Source: Alphaproteobacteria bacterium (lineage in GTDB: Bacteria; Pseudomonadota; Alphaproteobacteria; Rhizobiales; Rhizobiaceae). From it: DNA of 64,000 bases. Both the position numbers and the translations under genes were made by a program. Below the pieces are notes generated by a model, which worked only from the letters and a program-made list of their open reading frames with translations, was not told the origin of the DNA and did no database searches. Of the stretch, positions 47,583 through 57,254 are shown in pieces. How positions within the stretch are numbered: the first letter of the stretch is position 1; every line of letters starts with the position of its first letter. Location: assembly GCA_016861165.1 (NCBI GenBank), contig BOKV01000017.1, positions 1 through 64,000 on the forward strand. Reading direction: 5' to 3'.

Positions 47583-48731
47583 CTACTTGACCGAACCGGC
47601 CAGCAGGCCGCGCACCAGATAGCGCTGCATGGCGAAGAACACCGCCAGCGGCACCGCGATCGACACGAAGGCGGCCGTCGCCAGGATCTCCCAGTTGCCG
47701 CCCCGGGTGCCGAGCAGTTCGACGATCTGCTTGGTCATCACCGTCGTCTCGCCGGTGGCGTCGATCAGGAACACCAGCGCGACGAGGAGGTCGTTCCAGG
47801 TCCACAGGAACTGGAAGATGGCGAACGAGGCGAGCGCCGGGAACGACAGCGGCAGGATGATGCGGGTGAAGATCTGGAAGTCGGTGGCGCCGTCGACCTT
47901 GGCATTCTCGATGATGTCGCGCGGCAGGCCGACCATGTAGTTGCGCAGCAGGTAGATCGCCAGCGGCAGGCCGAAGCCGGTGTGGGCGAGCCACACACCG
48001 AGATAGCCCTTGCCGATGCCCACGGCCAGATGCAGCTTCAGGAGCGGGATCAGTGCGAGCTGGAGGGGGACGACGAGCAGGCCCACCACCGCCGCGATCA
48101 GCAGCGCGCGCCCGGGGAACCTCATCCACGCCAGCGCATAGGCGGCGAAGGCGGCGATCAGGATCGGGATGATGGTCGCCGGAATGACCACGGTCAGCGT
48201 GTTGAAGAACGCCCGCGTCATACCCTCCCGGTTCGACGGATCGAGCAGCATGTTGCGGTAGTTGCCAAGCGTGAATTCCGGCGGGGTGCGGGCCGTGGCG
48301 AATACCCGCTGACCGCGCCTGCCGGAGAACTCCTGGTCGTTTTCCAGCCGGTAGTCGCCATTGGCCTCGACCGTCAGCCGGCCGTCGTCGCCGAGATCGG
48401 CGGTCTCGCCCGGAGCGTAGGCGGCGATGTCGCGCGACGAGGTGCCCCAGGCCGAGATGGTGGCCGGCGTGCCGCCCTCGAACAGGTTGCCCTCGATGAC
48501 CCACAGCGCCCCCTGCTGGACCTGGGCGGCGGGGTCGGCGGTGCGCAGCGTCCGGTTCTGTTCGGACGGTAGCATCGACGCCCACCAGCCGCTCGAGCTG
48601 ATCTGGTCGGCCGTGCGGAACGACGACACGAACAGACCGAGCGTCGGAAAAAGCCATAGCGCGACAAGCAGCGCGACCGAGATGTGGACGGCCCAGGTCA
48701 GGCCGGATTTGGTGCCCGCGATCGATGACAT
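47583..48731 (-). CDS. aglG: Alpha-glucoside ABC transporter permease AglG
   Basis: The 382-residue inner-membrane permease has the first segment ISVALLVALWLFPTLGLFVS, a large periplasmic loop (about residues 35-180, with NRTLRTADPAAQ) characteristic of AglG, and the EAA region IENAKVDGATDFQIFTRIIL. It pairs with AglF. Confidence 0.92.
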   Translation of the reverse strand: MSSIAGTKSGLTWAVHISVALLVALWLFPTLGLFVSSFRTADQISSSGWWASMLPSEQNRTLRTADPAAQVQQGALWVIEGNLFEGGTPATISAWGTSSRDIAAYAPGETADLGDDGRLTVEANGDYRLENDQEFSGRRGQRVFATARTPPEFTLGNYRNMLLDPSNREGMTRAFFNTLTVVIPATIIPILIAAFAAYALAWMRFPGRALLIAAVVGLLVVPLQLALIPLLKLHLAVGIGKGYLGVWLAHTGFGLPLAIYLLRNYMVGLPRDIIENAKVDGATDFQIFTRIILPLSFPALASFAIFQFLWTWNDLLVALVFLIDATGETTVMTKQIVELLGTRGGNWEILATAAFVSIAVPLAVFFAMQRYLVRGLLAGSVK

Positions 48732-48743
48732 GGCCGGCCTCCC

Positions 48744-49985
48744 TCAGCGCATTTCGCGGCGCGCGTTGTAGACGTTCCAGATCAGGATCGGCGACACCAG
48801 CAGCATGATGACGATGGCGCTGGCCGATCCGACACCCCAGTCATTGGCGCGGAACAGCTTGTCGTACATGTAATTGGCCAGGACCTGCGTCTCCCACTGG
48901 CCGTTGGTCATGGCGAAGACAATGTCGAACACCTTGAGCACGACCAGCGTAATCGTGGTCCAGACGACGACGATGGTGCCCATGATCTGCGGCACCTTGA
49001 TCTTGAAGAAGATGTCGATCGGGCTGGCGCCATCGATGACGGCCGCCTCGATGGTCTCCTCGGGGATGCCGCGCAGCGCCGCCGACAGGATGACCATGGC
49101 GAAGCCGGTCTGGATCCAGATCAGCACGACCATCAGGAAGAAGTTGTTCCAGAACGGAATGGTCAGCCAGGTCTGCGGCTGGCCATAGGGCAGGGCGACC
49201 GTCATCACCGCGAAGCAGGAGCGCAGCGACAGCCACAGCAGCCACGCGGCGCCAAGGGCGACGACGGCGCGCAGCGGCACGGTCCACCAGGAGCCGCCGC
49301 CGCGCTCGGCCTCGCCCCAGATCAGCGGCCTGAGCGACAGGTAGATGCCGTAGCCCATGAACGCGGCGAAGGCGAGCAGGATCAGCGCCGGCACCAGCCG
49401 CAGCAGGATGAACGAACCGGCGCCGCCGTCGAAGGCCAGCCACACCGCGTTGAGGACGCCGATCTGCTCCTGGTCGGCCGAACGGGTATCGTAGACCAGC
49501 TTGAAGATCACCGCCGCGCCGACGAAGGAGATCGCCATCGGCATGAAGATCAGCGATTTGGCGACATTGCCCCAGGCGATGCGGTCGGTGAGCTGGGCGG
49601 CGAGCAGGCCGAAGGCGGTGGCGGCCGCCGGCACGACGATGAGCCACAGCATGTTGTTGCGCATGGCTTCCCAGAACTTCGGCTCGCTCACCATCTGGGA
49701 ATAGTTGGCCAGACCGACGAAGGCGCCGCCGGCGTCGCGGTCGGTCAGCGACAGGCGCAGCGTCTCGAAGACCGGATAGCCGAGATAGAGCCCCAGCGCG
49801 AAGATGGCCGGGAACAGGAACAGCCACGGCCGCACCACGTTGGCGCGGTTGATGTTGCGCCCCGCATGTTCGCCCGTCGCCGGGAAGATCACCCGGTCCA
49901 GTATCTGGTTGGACAGATAGAAATAGCCGATGCAGCCGCCAACGCCGACGACGATCGTGATCAGCCCCTGTAGCGCCGGATTCAT
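48744..49985 (-). CDS. aglF: Alpha-glucoside ABC transporter permease AglF
   Basis: The 413-residue permease starts MNPALQGLITIVVGVGGCIGY and has about eight hydrophobic segments and the EAA motif IEAAVIDGASPIDIFFKIKV. The ATG at 49985 follows GGGAGGGGACC; an in-frame ATG at 50030 overlaps the hairpin after aglE and is less likely. Confidence 0.92.
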   Translation of the reverse strand: MNPALQGLITIVVGVGGCIGYFYLSNQILDRVIFPATGEHAGRNINRANVVRPWLFLFPAIFALGLYLGYPVFETLRLSLTDRDAGGAFVGLANYSQMVSEPKFWEAMRNNMLWLIVVPAAATAFGLLAAQLTDRIAWGNVAKSLIFMPMAISFVGAAVIFKLVYDTRSADQEQIGVLNAVWLAFDGGAGSFILLRLVPALILLAFAAFMGYGIYLSLRPLIWGEAERGGGSWWTVPLRAVVALGAAWLLWLSLRSCFAVMTVALPYGQPQTWLTIPFWNNFFLMVVLIWIQTGFAMVILSAALRGIPEETIEAAVIDGASPIDIFFKIKVPQIMGTIVVVWTTITLVVLKVFDIVFAMTNGQWETQVLANYMYDKLFRANDWGVGSASAIVIMLLVSPILIWNVYNARREMR

Positions 49986-50027
49986 GGTCCCCTCCCGATA
50001 AGCACCCGCCTTCGCCTGGGTGCCGGC

Positions 50028-50055
50028 CATCCGGGGCGGTCAAACGCCCCGGATG
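50028..50055. repeat. Perfect inverted repeat between aglE and aglF
   Basis: CATCCGGGGCG (50028-50038) and CGCCCCGGATG (50045-50055) are perfect 11-bp arms around GTCAAA, located 28 bp past the aglE stop. This is the second binding-protein gene in the window with such a repeat right after it. Confidence 0.6.
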
Positions 50056-50083
50056 ACGGTCATCTGCTCGCCGGTCCGCCGCC

Positions 50084-51442
50084 TCAGCGCGGCCAGGAAG
50101 CCTGGATGGCGGCCGTCACGTCCTCGGCGGACTTGCCGCCGACATAGTCGACCATGCCGGTCCAGAACGAGCCGGCGCCGACGGCGCCGGGCATCAGGTC
50201 GGAGCCGTCGAAGCGGAAGGTGGTGGCGCCGAGCAGGATTTCGCCGAGCGAGCGGCGCGTGTCGGTGACATAGAGATCGGTATTGACCCCCTTGTGCGGC
50301 GTCAGGAAGCCGCCCCCCTCCAGCGACATCCACAGCTCGTGGGCGATGGCGGTCTGGAGGAACTCGATGAAGGCATGCGCGGCCGGGCTGTCCTTGGTGA
50401 CGGCAAACAGCGTGCCGGCGCCCAGTACCGGCGAGCCGAGGTCCTTGCCGGCATAGGCCGGCAGGTAGAAGAAGTCGGCATCGAGGCCGACCTCGGTGCC
50501 CTCGGGGAAGAAGGCCGGGATGAACGAGGCCTGGCGGTGCATGTAGCACTGCGGCGGCGAGGAGAAGAGCCCCTTGGGCGCATCGCGGAAGTCGGTCGAG
50601 GCGACCGCGGCCGCTCCGCCGGCGACGAACTTGTCGTTGCGCGCGAACCAGCCGAATTCCTCGATGGCGGCGATCACCCTTGGGTCGTTGAACGGGATAT
50701 CGTTCCTCACCCACTGGTCATAGACCTCCGGCGTCTGGGTGCGCAGCATCATGTCCTCGACCCAGTCGGTCGCCGGCCAGCCGGTCGCCGCGCCCGAGCC
50801 CAGACCGATGCACCACGGCGTGCCGCCATCGGCGACGATCTGCTCGGTCAGCGCCTTCAGTTCCTCCATCGTCTTGGGGATCTCGTAGCCGGCGTCCTCG
50901 AAATTCTCCGGCACGTACCAGACCAGCGACTTCACGTCCGCCTTGTAGGGAAAGGCGTAGAAGGACCGGGCGCCGTCCTTGCCGGCATAGCTGCCGAGAT
51001 CGACCCAGGACTGGCCGGCCGCGTAGTTGTCGCGCATCCAGGCGGCAGCCTCCTCGCCGAGCGGCGTCAGGAAACCGCGCTTGGCCAGGTCGCCGGCCAG
51101 GCCCGGCTGCGGGAACACGGCGATGTTCGGCGCGGAGCCGGCCTCGGCGTCGACCACGATCTGCTGCTCCATGCTGTCGGAGCCGGTGTAGCGCACGTCG
51201 ACATTGGCGGCCTTGGCGAAATAGGCCAGGACCGAATCGAAAGCCTCCTGGTCGGGTCCCAGCCACGGACCCAGGATGGTCAGCTGCGCGCCGCCGAGGT
51301 CATGCTTGTCCGCGAAGGCATTGTAGCTGTCCCAGTTGAAGGCACCCTCCCCGATCGGAACCATAAGTTCCTGCGCCGCGCCGGGGCCAAACGATACCGC
51401 CAGCGCAACCACGGCCGCGCCGGCCATAAGCATTCTTCTCAT
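50084..51442 (-). CDS. aglE: Alpha-glucoside periplasmic binding protein AglE
   Basis: The 452-residue protein has a signal peptide (RRMLMAGAAVVALAVSFGPGAAQ), then a family-1 extracellular solute-binding fold (LTILGPWLGPDQEAFDSVLAYF, DLAKRGFLTPLGEEAA). It binds sucrose, trehalose or maltose in the periplasm. ATG 51442 follows GGAGGAGAG at ideal spacing; the in-frame ATG at 51463 is upstream of that site and not used. It is the first gene of the operon, divergent from aglR. Confidence 0.94.
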   Translation of the reverse strand: MRRMLMAGAAVVALAVSFGPGAAQELMVPIGEGAFNWDSYNAFADKHDLGGAQLTILGPWLGPDQEAFDSVLAYFAKAANVDVRYTGSDSMEQQIVVDAEAGSAPNIAVFPQPGLAGDLAKRGFLTPLGEEAAAWMRDNYAAGQSWVDLGSYAGKDGARSFYAFPYKADVKSLVWYVPENFEDAGYEIPKTMEELKALTEQIVADGGTPWCIGLGSGAATGWPATDWVEDMMLRTQTPEVYDQWVRNDIPFNDPRVIAAIEEFGWFARNDKFVAGGAAAVASTDFRDAPKGLFSSPPQCYMHRQASFIPAFFPEGTEVGLDADFFYLPAYAGKDLGSPVLGAGTLFAVTKDSPAAHAFIEFLQTAIAHELWMSLEGGGFLTPHKGVNTDLYVTDTRRSLGEILLGATTFRFDGSDLMPGAVGAGSFWTGMVDYVGGKSAEDVTAAIQASWPR

Positions 51443-51629
51443 GATCTCTCCTCCAAATGGCATTGTCGTGTTTCCGGAACGATCCGGGCGGTCGTGTTCC
51501 GGCGGTCACCGAACGCCGGCAGGCCTCGCCTGCCCGGCACCAATGCCGGCCGCCTCCCGGTCGCCCGTCGCCGACCTCATGCGCCGCGCCGCGCGCCCGC
51601 CGCCGAAGCCATTGTCCGGGCCTCATGTT

Positions 51630-51642
51630 CAAAGCGCTTTGG
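51630..51642. promoter_or_regulatory. LacI-type operator (AglR site 1)
   Basis: CAAAGCGCTTTGG contains the perfect palindrome AAAGCGCTTT (51631-51640) with CG at its centre, the form recognised by many LacI-family sugar regulators. It lies about 190 bp upstream of aglE and 265 bp upstream of aglR. Confidence 0.6.
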
Positions 51643-51866
51643 CCCGCTGAACTTGCCCCGGATTGCACGAGGGAGTCAAGCGGTTCGATCGCCGATAGTC
51701 GCCGCGAAGGCATTCCGCTTCAACCCATCCGACCGCATGTTATTGTTTTTGCCAATTTTTTCCTCACACTCGGTTGCACGGAGGCATAATCGGCATGCGG
51801 CTGGGTCGGTGCGCGGCTGCCGCCGGCCGGACAAATGCCTTGACCTTCGTCCGTCTTTACCGAACA

Positions 51867-51884
51867 ATCCAAACCGTTTTGGAT
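51867..51884. promoter_or_regulatory. LacI-type operator (AglR site 2)
   Basis: ATCCAAA-CCGT-TTTGGAT is an 18-bp dyad with 7-bp arms and a central CG. It lies 21 bp upstream of the aglR ATG, where bound AglR would block its own transcription. Confidence 0.55.
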
Positions 51885-51905
51885 GCGGCGCGGCAAGACG
51901 GAAAG

Positions 51906-52922
51906 ATGAAACTCAAGCAGCTGTCCGAACTGCTGGGGCTGTCGCCGACGACGGTGAGCCGCGCGCTCAACGGCTATCCGGAGGTCAGCGAGAAGACGCG
52001 GCGGCGCGTCCTCGAAGCCGCGCGCGCCTTCTCCTACCAGCCGAGTTCGTCGGCCAAGCGGCTCGCCACCGGCCAATCGCTGACCATCGGCCACGTGCTG
52101 ACCGTCGGCCGCCACATGACGATCGATCCGCACTTCGCCGACTTCATCGCCGGCGCCGGCGAGACCTATGCGCGCATGGGCTACGACATGCTGATATCGG
52201 TCGTGCCGAAATCGGAGGAGGAACGGGTCTATCGTGGCTTTGCCTCTTCCGGCAAGGTCGACGGCATCATCCTCCACGAGCCGCGGGTGAGCGAACCGCG
52301 CATCCCGCTGCTCGCCGAACTCGGCCTGCCGTTCATCGTGCATGGCCGCAGCGACGAGCATGCCGAGGGCTATTCCTGGCTCGACGTCAACAACCGGCGC
52401 TGTTTCCGGCGCGCCGCCGAATTCCTGATGGACCTCGGTCACCGCCGCATCGCCTTGCTCAACGGCATCGAGGAGATGAACTTCGCGGCGCGGCGGCGGG
52501 CCGGCTATCTGGATGCCCACGCGGCCAGGGCGCTGGCATCCGATCCGGCGATCATCTTCCACGACGAGATGAACGAGCCCAACGGCCATGAGCGCGCCCG
52601 CGCGCTGCTTTCCTCCGCGCTGCCGCCGACCGCGATCATGACATCGAGCGTGCTGCAGGCGCTCGGCGTGCTGCGCGCCGTCCAGGAGGCCGGCCTGCGG
52701 CCCGGCCGCGACGTCTCGGTCGTCACCCATGACGACCAGCTGTCGTTCCTGCAGAACCCGGGTGCGGTGCCGATCTTCACGGCGACACGTTCCTCGATCC
52801 GCGAGGCCGGCCGGCGCTGCGCCGAACTCGTCATCGGCCTCAGCACCGACCCCGGCAGCGGTCCGGTCACCGAACTGTGGGAGGCCGAGCTGGTGGTCGG
52901 CACGTCGACCGGGCCGGCCTGA
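51906..52922 (+). CDS. aglR: LacI-family transcriptional regulator AglR
   Basis: The 338-residue regulator has an N-terminal LacI helix-turn-helix (MKLKQLSELLGLSPTTVSRA, residues 1-22), the hinge FSYQPSSSAKRLATG and a periplasmic-binding-like effector domain ending TELWEAELVVGTSTGP. Divergence from aglE makes it the local repressor of alpha-glucoside uptake. ATG 51906 is chosen because the helix-turn-helix starts there; the ribosome-binding site is weak (GACGGAAAG). Confidence 0.92.
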   Translation: MKLKQLSELLGLSPTTVSRALNGYPEVSEKTRRRVLEAARAFSYQPSSSAKRLATGQSLTIGHVLTVGRHMTIDPHFADFIAGAGETYARMGYDMLISVVPKSEEERVYRGFASSGKVDGIILHEPRVSEPRIPLLAELGLPFIVHGRSDEHAEGYSWLDVNNRRCFRRAAEFLMDLGHRRIALLNGIEEMNFAARRRAGYLDAHAARALASDPAIIFHDEMNEPNGHERARALLSSALPPTAIMTSSVLQALGVLRAVQEAGLRPGRDVSVVTHDDQLSFLQNPGAVPIFTATRSSIREAGRRCAELVIGLSTDPGSGPVTELWEAELVVGTSTGPA

Positions 52923-53034
52923 CGGCCGGCGTCCGCCGCCTCGTTCGGTCCGGGCCCACACCTGCGCCCGTCAGGCCATATTGCGCCGACCGGCAGTTCG
53001 CGTATGCTGCGCTTCGCAGGGGAAGGGCAGGGTC

Positions 53035-53051
53035 GGATTCGACGCGAATCC
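53035..53051 (+). promoter_or_regulatory. Dyad upstream of the autotransporter-like gene
   Basis: GGATTCG-ACG-CGAATCC is a perfect inverted repeat with 7-bp arms, 126 bp upstream of the ATG at 53178, in the 255-bp gap after aglR. It could be an operator or a leader hairpin. No other motif was seen in the gap. Confidence 0.35.
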
Positions 53052-53177
53052 TGTTGTAACAACCGCCAGGCGCCGGTGGCGCATGACTGGCCGCGGCTCG
53101 CCCACGGGCTCCGGTCAATCAACGGAAACTGGCGCCACACGCGGCGTGAACCGACCCGGAAGTGGTGGACAGTGGCG

Positions 53178-55754
53178 ATGCCGCATCGGTTTCGGCACCG
53201 GCCCGGGGTTGGTGGCGTCTGCCGTATCGCAGCGTGGCTGCTGCTTGCCGCCGGTCTTGCCGCCGTTTCGGCTGGCCCGACCCAGGCTCAAGGGGCGGCT
53301 TGGTCGCTGTCCAAGACGGCGAGCCCGACAACCTTCACCGGCGCCGGCGAGGTCATCACCTATACCTACACGATCGCCAACAGCAGCGGCCTCACCGGCC
53401 TCCTGCTCGACCTCTCCGACGACAAGGCGACCGTGCTCGACTGCCCGTCCGGCACGCTGGTTCCCCCGACCGGGTTGACCTGCCAGGGCGCCTATACGAC
53501 TACGGCGGCCGACGTCGCCGCCGGCTCGGTCATCAACACGGCGGTGGTGATCGGCGACACCTGCCGCGACGGCTGCGACGTGACCATCAGCGCGCAGGCG
53601 ACGATCACGTTCCTTGCGCTGCCGTCCTGGACGCTGGCCAAGACGGCCGACCCGACCACCTATGCGGCGCCCGGCGAGACGATCGCCTACAGCTACCTGG
53701 TGACCAATACCGGCAATGTCGCCATTTCCGCGATCACGGTCGGCGACGACCGCGTCGCCACCGTTTCCTGCCCGGCCGCGGTGCTGGCCGCCGGTGCCTC
53801 GATGACCTGCACCGGCGCCTATGTCACCACGCAGGCCGATGTCGACGCCGGCAGCGTCACCAACACCGCCACCGCCAGCGGCGTGCCGGCAAGCGGGACG
53901 CTGCCCGACCTGACCGCGCAGGCGACGGTGACATTTGCGGCGTCGCCGGCCTGGACGCTGGCCAAGACGGCCGATCCGACCACCTATGCGGCGCCGGGCG
54001 AGACGATCGCCTACAGCTACCTGCTGACCAACACCGGCAATGTCGCCATTTCCGCGATCACGGTCGGCGACGACCGCGTTGCCACCGTTTCCTGTCCGGC
54101 CGCGGTGCTGGCCGCCGGCGCCTCGATGACCTGCACCGCCGCCTATGTCACCACGCAGGCCGATGTCGACGCCGGCAGCGTCACCAACACCGCCACCGCC
54201 AGCGGCGTGCCGGCGAGCGGGACGCTGCCCGACCTGACCGCGCAGGCGACGGTAACGCTGGTGACCATCGGTGTCGCGCCCGGTTCGATCACCATCGTCG
54301 AGATCGCGGTCAACGGCGATGAAACCTTCGGCTTCGCCTCGACCGTTGCCGGGGCGGCAGCGTTCAACCTGACGACGGCGAGCGGCGGCGCCAGCCGATC
54401 GTTTCCGGCGCTGCCCTCCGGCACCTATGTGGTTACCCAGATCGGGCGGCCGCTCAACTGGGTGCTGTCGGCGCTGACATGCGCCGGCGACACCGGTGGA
54501 AGTACCACCACGGTCGAACTTGCGGCAGGCCGTGCCTCTATCGGCCTCGATGCCGGCGAGACGATCGTCTGCACCTTCACCAATAGCTTCGACCTCGACC
54601 GTCACCTCACGACTACCAAGGGCGTCATCGGCCGCTTCCTCGGCCGTCGCGCCGGGTTGCTGGTGAGCGAGGAGCCCGACCGGCCGCGCTTCCTGCGGCG
54701 CGTGCCCGGTTCGCTATGGGACACCGGCGGTTCACGCGCCAGCAACGTGCTGCCGTTCACCGTCACCGGCGATACCGCCGGACCCGACAGCCGCCTTGTG
54801 ATCGCGACGAGCCTCAGCCAGATGGCGCGCGCGAGCGCCAGAGCGCCGGCCGACGAGGAGGCCGAGCAGGCGGCGCTGTCGATGCGCCTGTTCGGCCACG
54901 AGCCGCGCCAGGCGGCGGACGAGGCCGGGACAGCGGCGGCGCTGGCGCTGGCGCAGAGCACCCACGCGCCGCAGCCCGGCTTCGATGTGTGGGTCGAGGC
55001 ACACTATCTGACCTACGGTTCGAACCTCGCCAATATCGCCACCGATGGCCAATTCGGCATCCTCTATGTCGGCGCCGACTATCTGTTCGGCGATGCGTTC
55101 ATCGCCGGCTTCCTTGTCCAGTTCGACTGGGCCGAGGAGACGTCGGCCACGCTGAACAGCCGGATCGAGGGCAGCGGAACCATGGCCGGCCCCTATGTCA
55201 GCGCCAGGCTGGCGCCGAATCTGTTTTTCGATGCGCGCGTCGCCTGGGGCACGTCCGACAATCGCGTCGATCCCTTCGGCCTCTATACCAACAGCTTCTC
55301 GACTGAGCGCTGGCTGGCCCACGCCAAGCTCACTGGCAACTGGCACAGTGGCGACGACGTCCGCGTCACGCCCAGCCTCTCCGTCGACTATGTGCGGGAA
55401 CAGCGCGACGGCTATGTCGATTCGCTTGGCGTGACGATTCCCGCGCAGACGGTCGAGCTCGGCCGCCTGACCTTCGGGCCGGAGATCGCCCGCCGGTTCG
55501 TCGCCGCGGATGGCGCCACCTACGAGCCGTTCGTGGCACTGACCGGCTCCTGGGATTTCGCCCGTTCGCAAGACCTTTCGCTGACCGGCCAGCCGGCCAG
55601 CGCCGACGCCTTCCACGGCAAGGTGCAGGCCGGGCTGCTGGCGCGCATGCCCAACGGCGTTTCACTGCGTGTCGCAGGCTCCTATGACGGCATCGGCAGC
55701 AGCGATTTCGACGCCTATGGCGGCCAGTTCTGGCTCAACATCCCGCTCTATTGA
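53178..55754 (+). CDS. Autotransporter-like surface protein with DUF11-type repeats
   Basis: The 858-residue protein has a signal peptide (CRIAAWLLLAAGLAAVSA, cleavage near TQAQGA), three DUF11-like beta-sandwich repeats (about residues 44-150, 151-252 and 259-360; each begins WSLSKT or WTLAKTADPTTY), a Cys-containing prealbumin-like segment (about 370-475), a low-complexity linker, and from about residue 601 a beta-rich C-terminal domain of about 258 residues ending FWLNIPLY with a terminal aromatic residue, as in autotransporter barrels. It is probably an outer-membrane adhesin or passenger display protein. An in-frame GTG at 53172 is the alternative start. It stands alone on the plus strand. 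Confidence 0.85.
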   Translation: MPHRFRHRPGVGGVCRIAAWLLLAAGLAAVSAGPTQAQGAAWSLSKTASPTTFTGAGEVITYTYTIANSSGLTGLLLDLSDDKATVLDCPSGTLVPPTGLTCQGAYTTTAADVAAGSVINTAVVIGDTCRDGCDVTISAQATITFLALPSWTLAKTADPTTYAAPGETIAYSYLVTNTGNVAISAITVGDDRVATVSCPAAVLAAGASMTCTGAYVTTQADVDAGSVTNTATASGVPASGTLPDLTAQATVTFAASPAWTLAKTADPTTYAAPGETIAYSYLLTNTGNVAISAITVGDDRVATVSCPAAVLAAGASMTCTAAYVTTQADVDAGSVTNTATASGVPASGTLPDLTAQATVTLVTIGVAPGSITIVEIAVNGDETFGFASTVAGAAAFNLTTASGGASRSFPALPSGTYVVTQIGRPLNWVLSALTCAGDTGGSTTTVELAAGRASIGLDAGETIVCTFTNSFDLDRHLTTTKGVIGRFLGRRAGLLVSEEPDRPRFLRRVPGSLWDTGGSRASNVLPFTVTGDTAGPDSRLVIATSLSQMARASARAPADEEAEQAALSMRLFGHEPRQAADEAGTAAALALAQSTHAPQPGFDVWVEAHYLTYGSNLANIATDGQFGILYVGADYLFGDAFIAGFLVQFDWAEETSATLNSRIEGSGTMAGPYVSARLAPNLFFDARVAWGTSDNRVDPFGLYTNSFSTERWLAHAKLTGNWHSGDDVRVTPSLSVDYVREQRDGYVDSLGVTIPAQTVELGRLTFGPEIARRFVAADGATYEPFVALTGSWDFARSQDLSLTGQPASADAFHGKVQAGLLARMPNGVSLRVAGSYDGIGSSDFDAYGGQFWLNIPLY
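53628..54257 (+). repeat. Near-identical tandem repeat inside the surface protein gene
   Basis: Unit 1 (53628-53933) and unit 2 (53952-54257) are 324 bp apart and encode 102 residues that differ at only two positions (Val/Leu and Gly/Ala). A diverged third unit precedes them (about 53307-53620). Such identity suggests a recent duplication or gene conversion. Confidence 0.9.
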
Positions 55755-55769
55755 ACGGCCCGGACGGCC

Positions 55770-57254
55770 TCAGCCGGCGCGCACGAAATCGCGCACCGTC
55801 CGCGCCGCGCCGCGCCGCATCAGCGAATCGAGATGGCCGGTCAGTACCCGGCGGAACGGCGCGCTGCCGGCGAGATCGTGGCCGAACACTTCGGCCACGC
55901 CGAGCATGGCATCGACGAGCTTCGCGGGCTCGCCGCCGGCGGCATCGGCGATGGCGCGCAGCCGCTCGGCCAGCGGATCCTTCACGTCGATCGGCTGGCC
56001 GCCTTCATCGACGCCGGTTACATAGCGCATCCATGCCGCCACGCCGAGGGCCGCACGGTCCGCCGGCAGGCCGCGCGCGAGCCGGTCGCGGATGGTCCCG
56101 AGCAGCCGCTGCGGCAGCTTCTGGCTGCCATCCATGGCGATCTGCCAGGTGCGATGCTTCAGCGCCGGATTGGCGAACCTCTCGATCAGCGCGTCGCGAT
56201 AGGCGCCGAGATCGCCGAGTTCGCCGGCAAGCGTCGGCATCGCCTCCTCGGTCATCAGGTCGCGAATGAGGGTGCGCAGCGCCGGATCGGCGATCGCCTG
56301 ACTGACATATTCGTGGCCGGCGAGGTAGCCCAGATAGGCGATCGTCGAATGGCTGCCGTTGAGCATGCGCAGCTTCATCAGTTCGTATGGCCGCACGTCG
56401 GCGACGAGCTGCACGCCGACCTGTTCGAGCGGCGGCCTGGCCGAACCGAAGCGGTCCTCCACCACCCACTGGCTGAACGGTTCGGTCACCACCGGCCAGG
56501 CATCGGCGAGGCCGGTCGCGGCTTCGACCAGCCTGCGGTCCTCGTCGGTCGTGGCCGGGACGATGCGGTCGACCATGGTCGAGGGAAAGGCGACCTCGTC
56601 CGCGATGTAGGCCGCCAATTCCCTGTCGCGCATCGCGGCGAAGCCGGTGACAATGCGCGCCGCCGTCTCGCCGTTGGCCGGCAGGTTGTCGCAGCACAGC
56701 ACCGTGAACGGCGGCATGCCGGCCGCACGGCGCAGTTGGAGCGCGCGCACGATCAGCCCCGGCGCGCTGACCGGCGCGTGCGGCTCCGCCAGATCGTGGA
56801 CGATGTCGGGATGGGCCGGATCGAGCGCGCCGGTGGCCGGATCGTGGCAGTAGCCCTTCTCGGTGACCGTCAGCGACACGATGCGGATGCGCGGGTCGGT
56901 CATGGCCGCGATCAGCTCCGGGCGCTGGCTGGCCGCGTCGATGACGTCGAGGATCGACCCGATGATGCGGGTCGTCATGTCGGCACCGGCGCGCACCGCC
57001 AGCGTGTAGAGGAAGTCCTGCGGCGCCAGCGCGTTGCGCGTATCGGGCCGGCGAAGCGATGCGCCGATGATGCCCCAGGAGGGATCGGTCGCCAGCACGT
57101 CGTCGACATAGACCGCCATGTGCGCGCGGTGAAAGGCGCCGATGCCGAGATGAACGACGCCGGGGGTGACGCGCGAGCGGTCATAGGGCAGTCGGCCGTG
57201 AGCGGCTGCCGCCGACAGGCGCGCGCCGTGTGGTTCAGTCGTCAATTTCGACAA
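55770..57254 (-). CDS. Mannitol dehydrogenase family protein (polyol/uronate dehydrogenase)
   Basis: The 494-residue long-chain polyol dehydrogenase has the Rossmann motif VVHLGIGAFHRAHMAVYVDD, SLTVTEKGYCHD, VLCCDNLPANGET and KLRMLNGSHSTIAYLGYL with the catalytic Lys/Asn/His set. It should oxidise mannitol, arabinitol or sorbitol, or reduce fructuronate. The start is TTG at 57254 inside the end of the upstream dehydrogenase gene (20-base overlap); a second in-frame TTG at 57245 is possible. It is the last gene of the sugar operon. Confidence 0.9.
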   Translation of the reverse strand: MSKLTTEPHGARLSAAAAHGRLPYDRSRVTPGVVHLGIGAFHRAHMAVYVDDVLATDPSWGIIGASLRRPDTRNALAPQDFLYTLAVRAGADMTTRIIGSILDVIDAASQRPELIAAMTDPRIRIVSLTVTEKGYCHDPATGALDPAHPDIVHDLAEPHAPVSAPGLIVRALQLRRAAGMPPFTVLCCDNLPANGETAARIVTGFAAMRDRELAAYIADEVAFPSTMVDRIVPATTDEDRRLVEAATGLADAWPVVTEPFSQWVVEDRFGSARPPLEQVGVQLVADVRPYELMKLRMLNGSHSTIAYLGYLAGHEYVSQAIADPALRTLIRDLMTEEAMPTLAGELGDLGAYRDALIERFANPALKHRTWQIAMDGSQKLPQRLLGTIRDRLARGLPADRAALGVAAWMRYVTGVDEGGQPIDVKDPLAERLRAIADAAGGEPAKLVDAMLGVAEVFGHDLAGSAPFRRVLTGHLDSLMRRGAARTVRDFVRAG

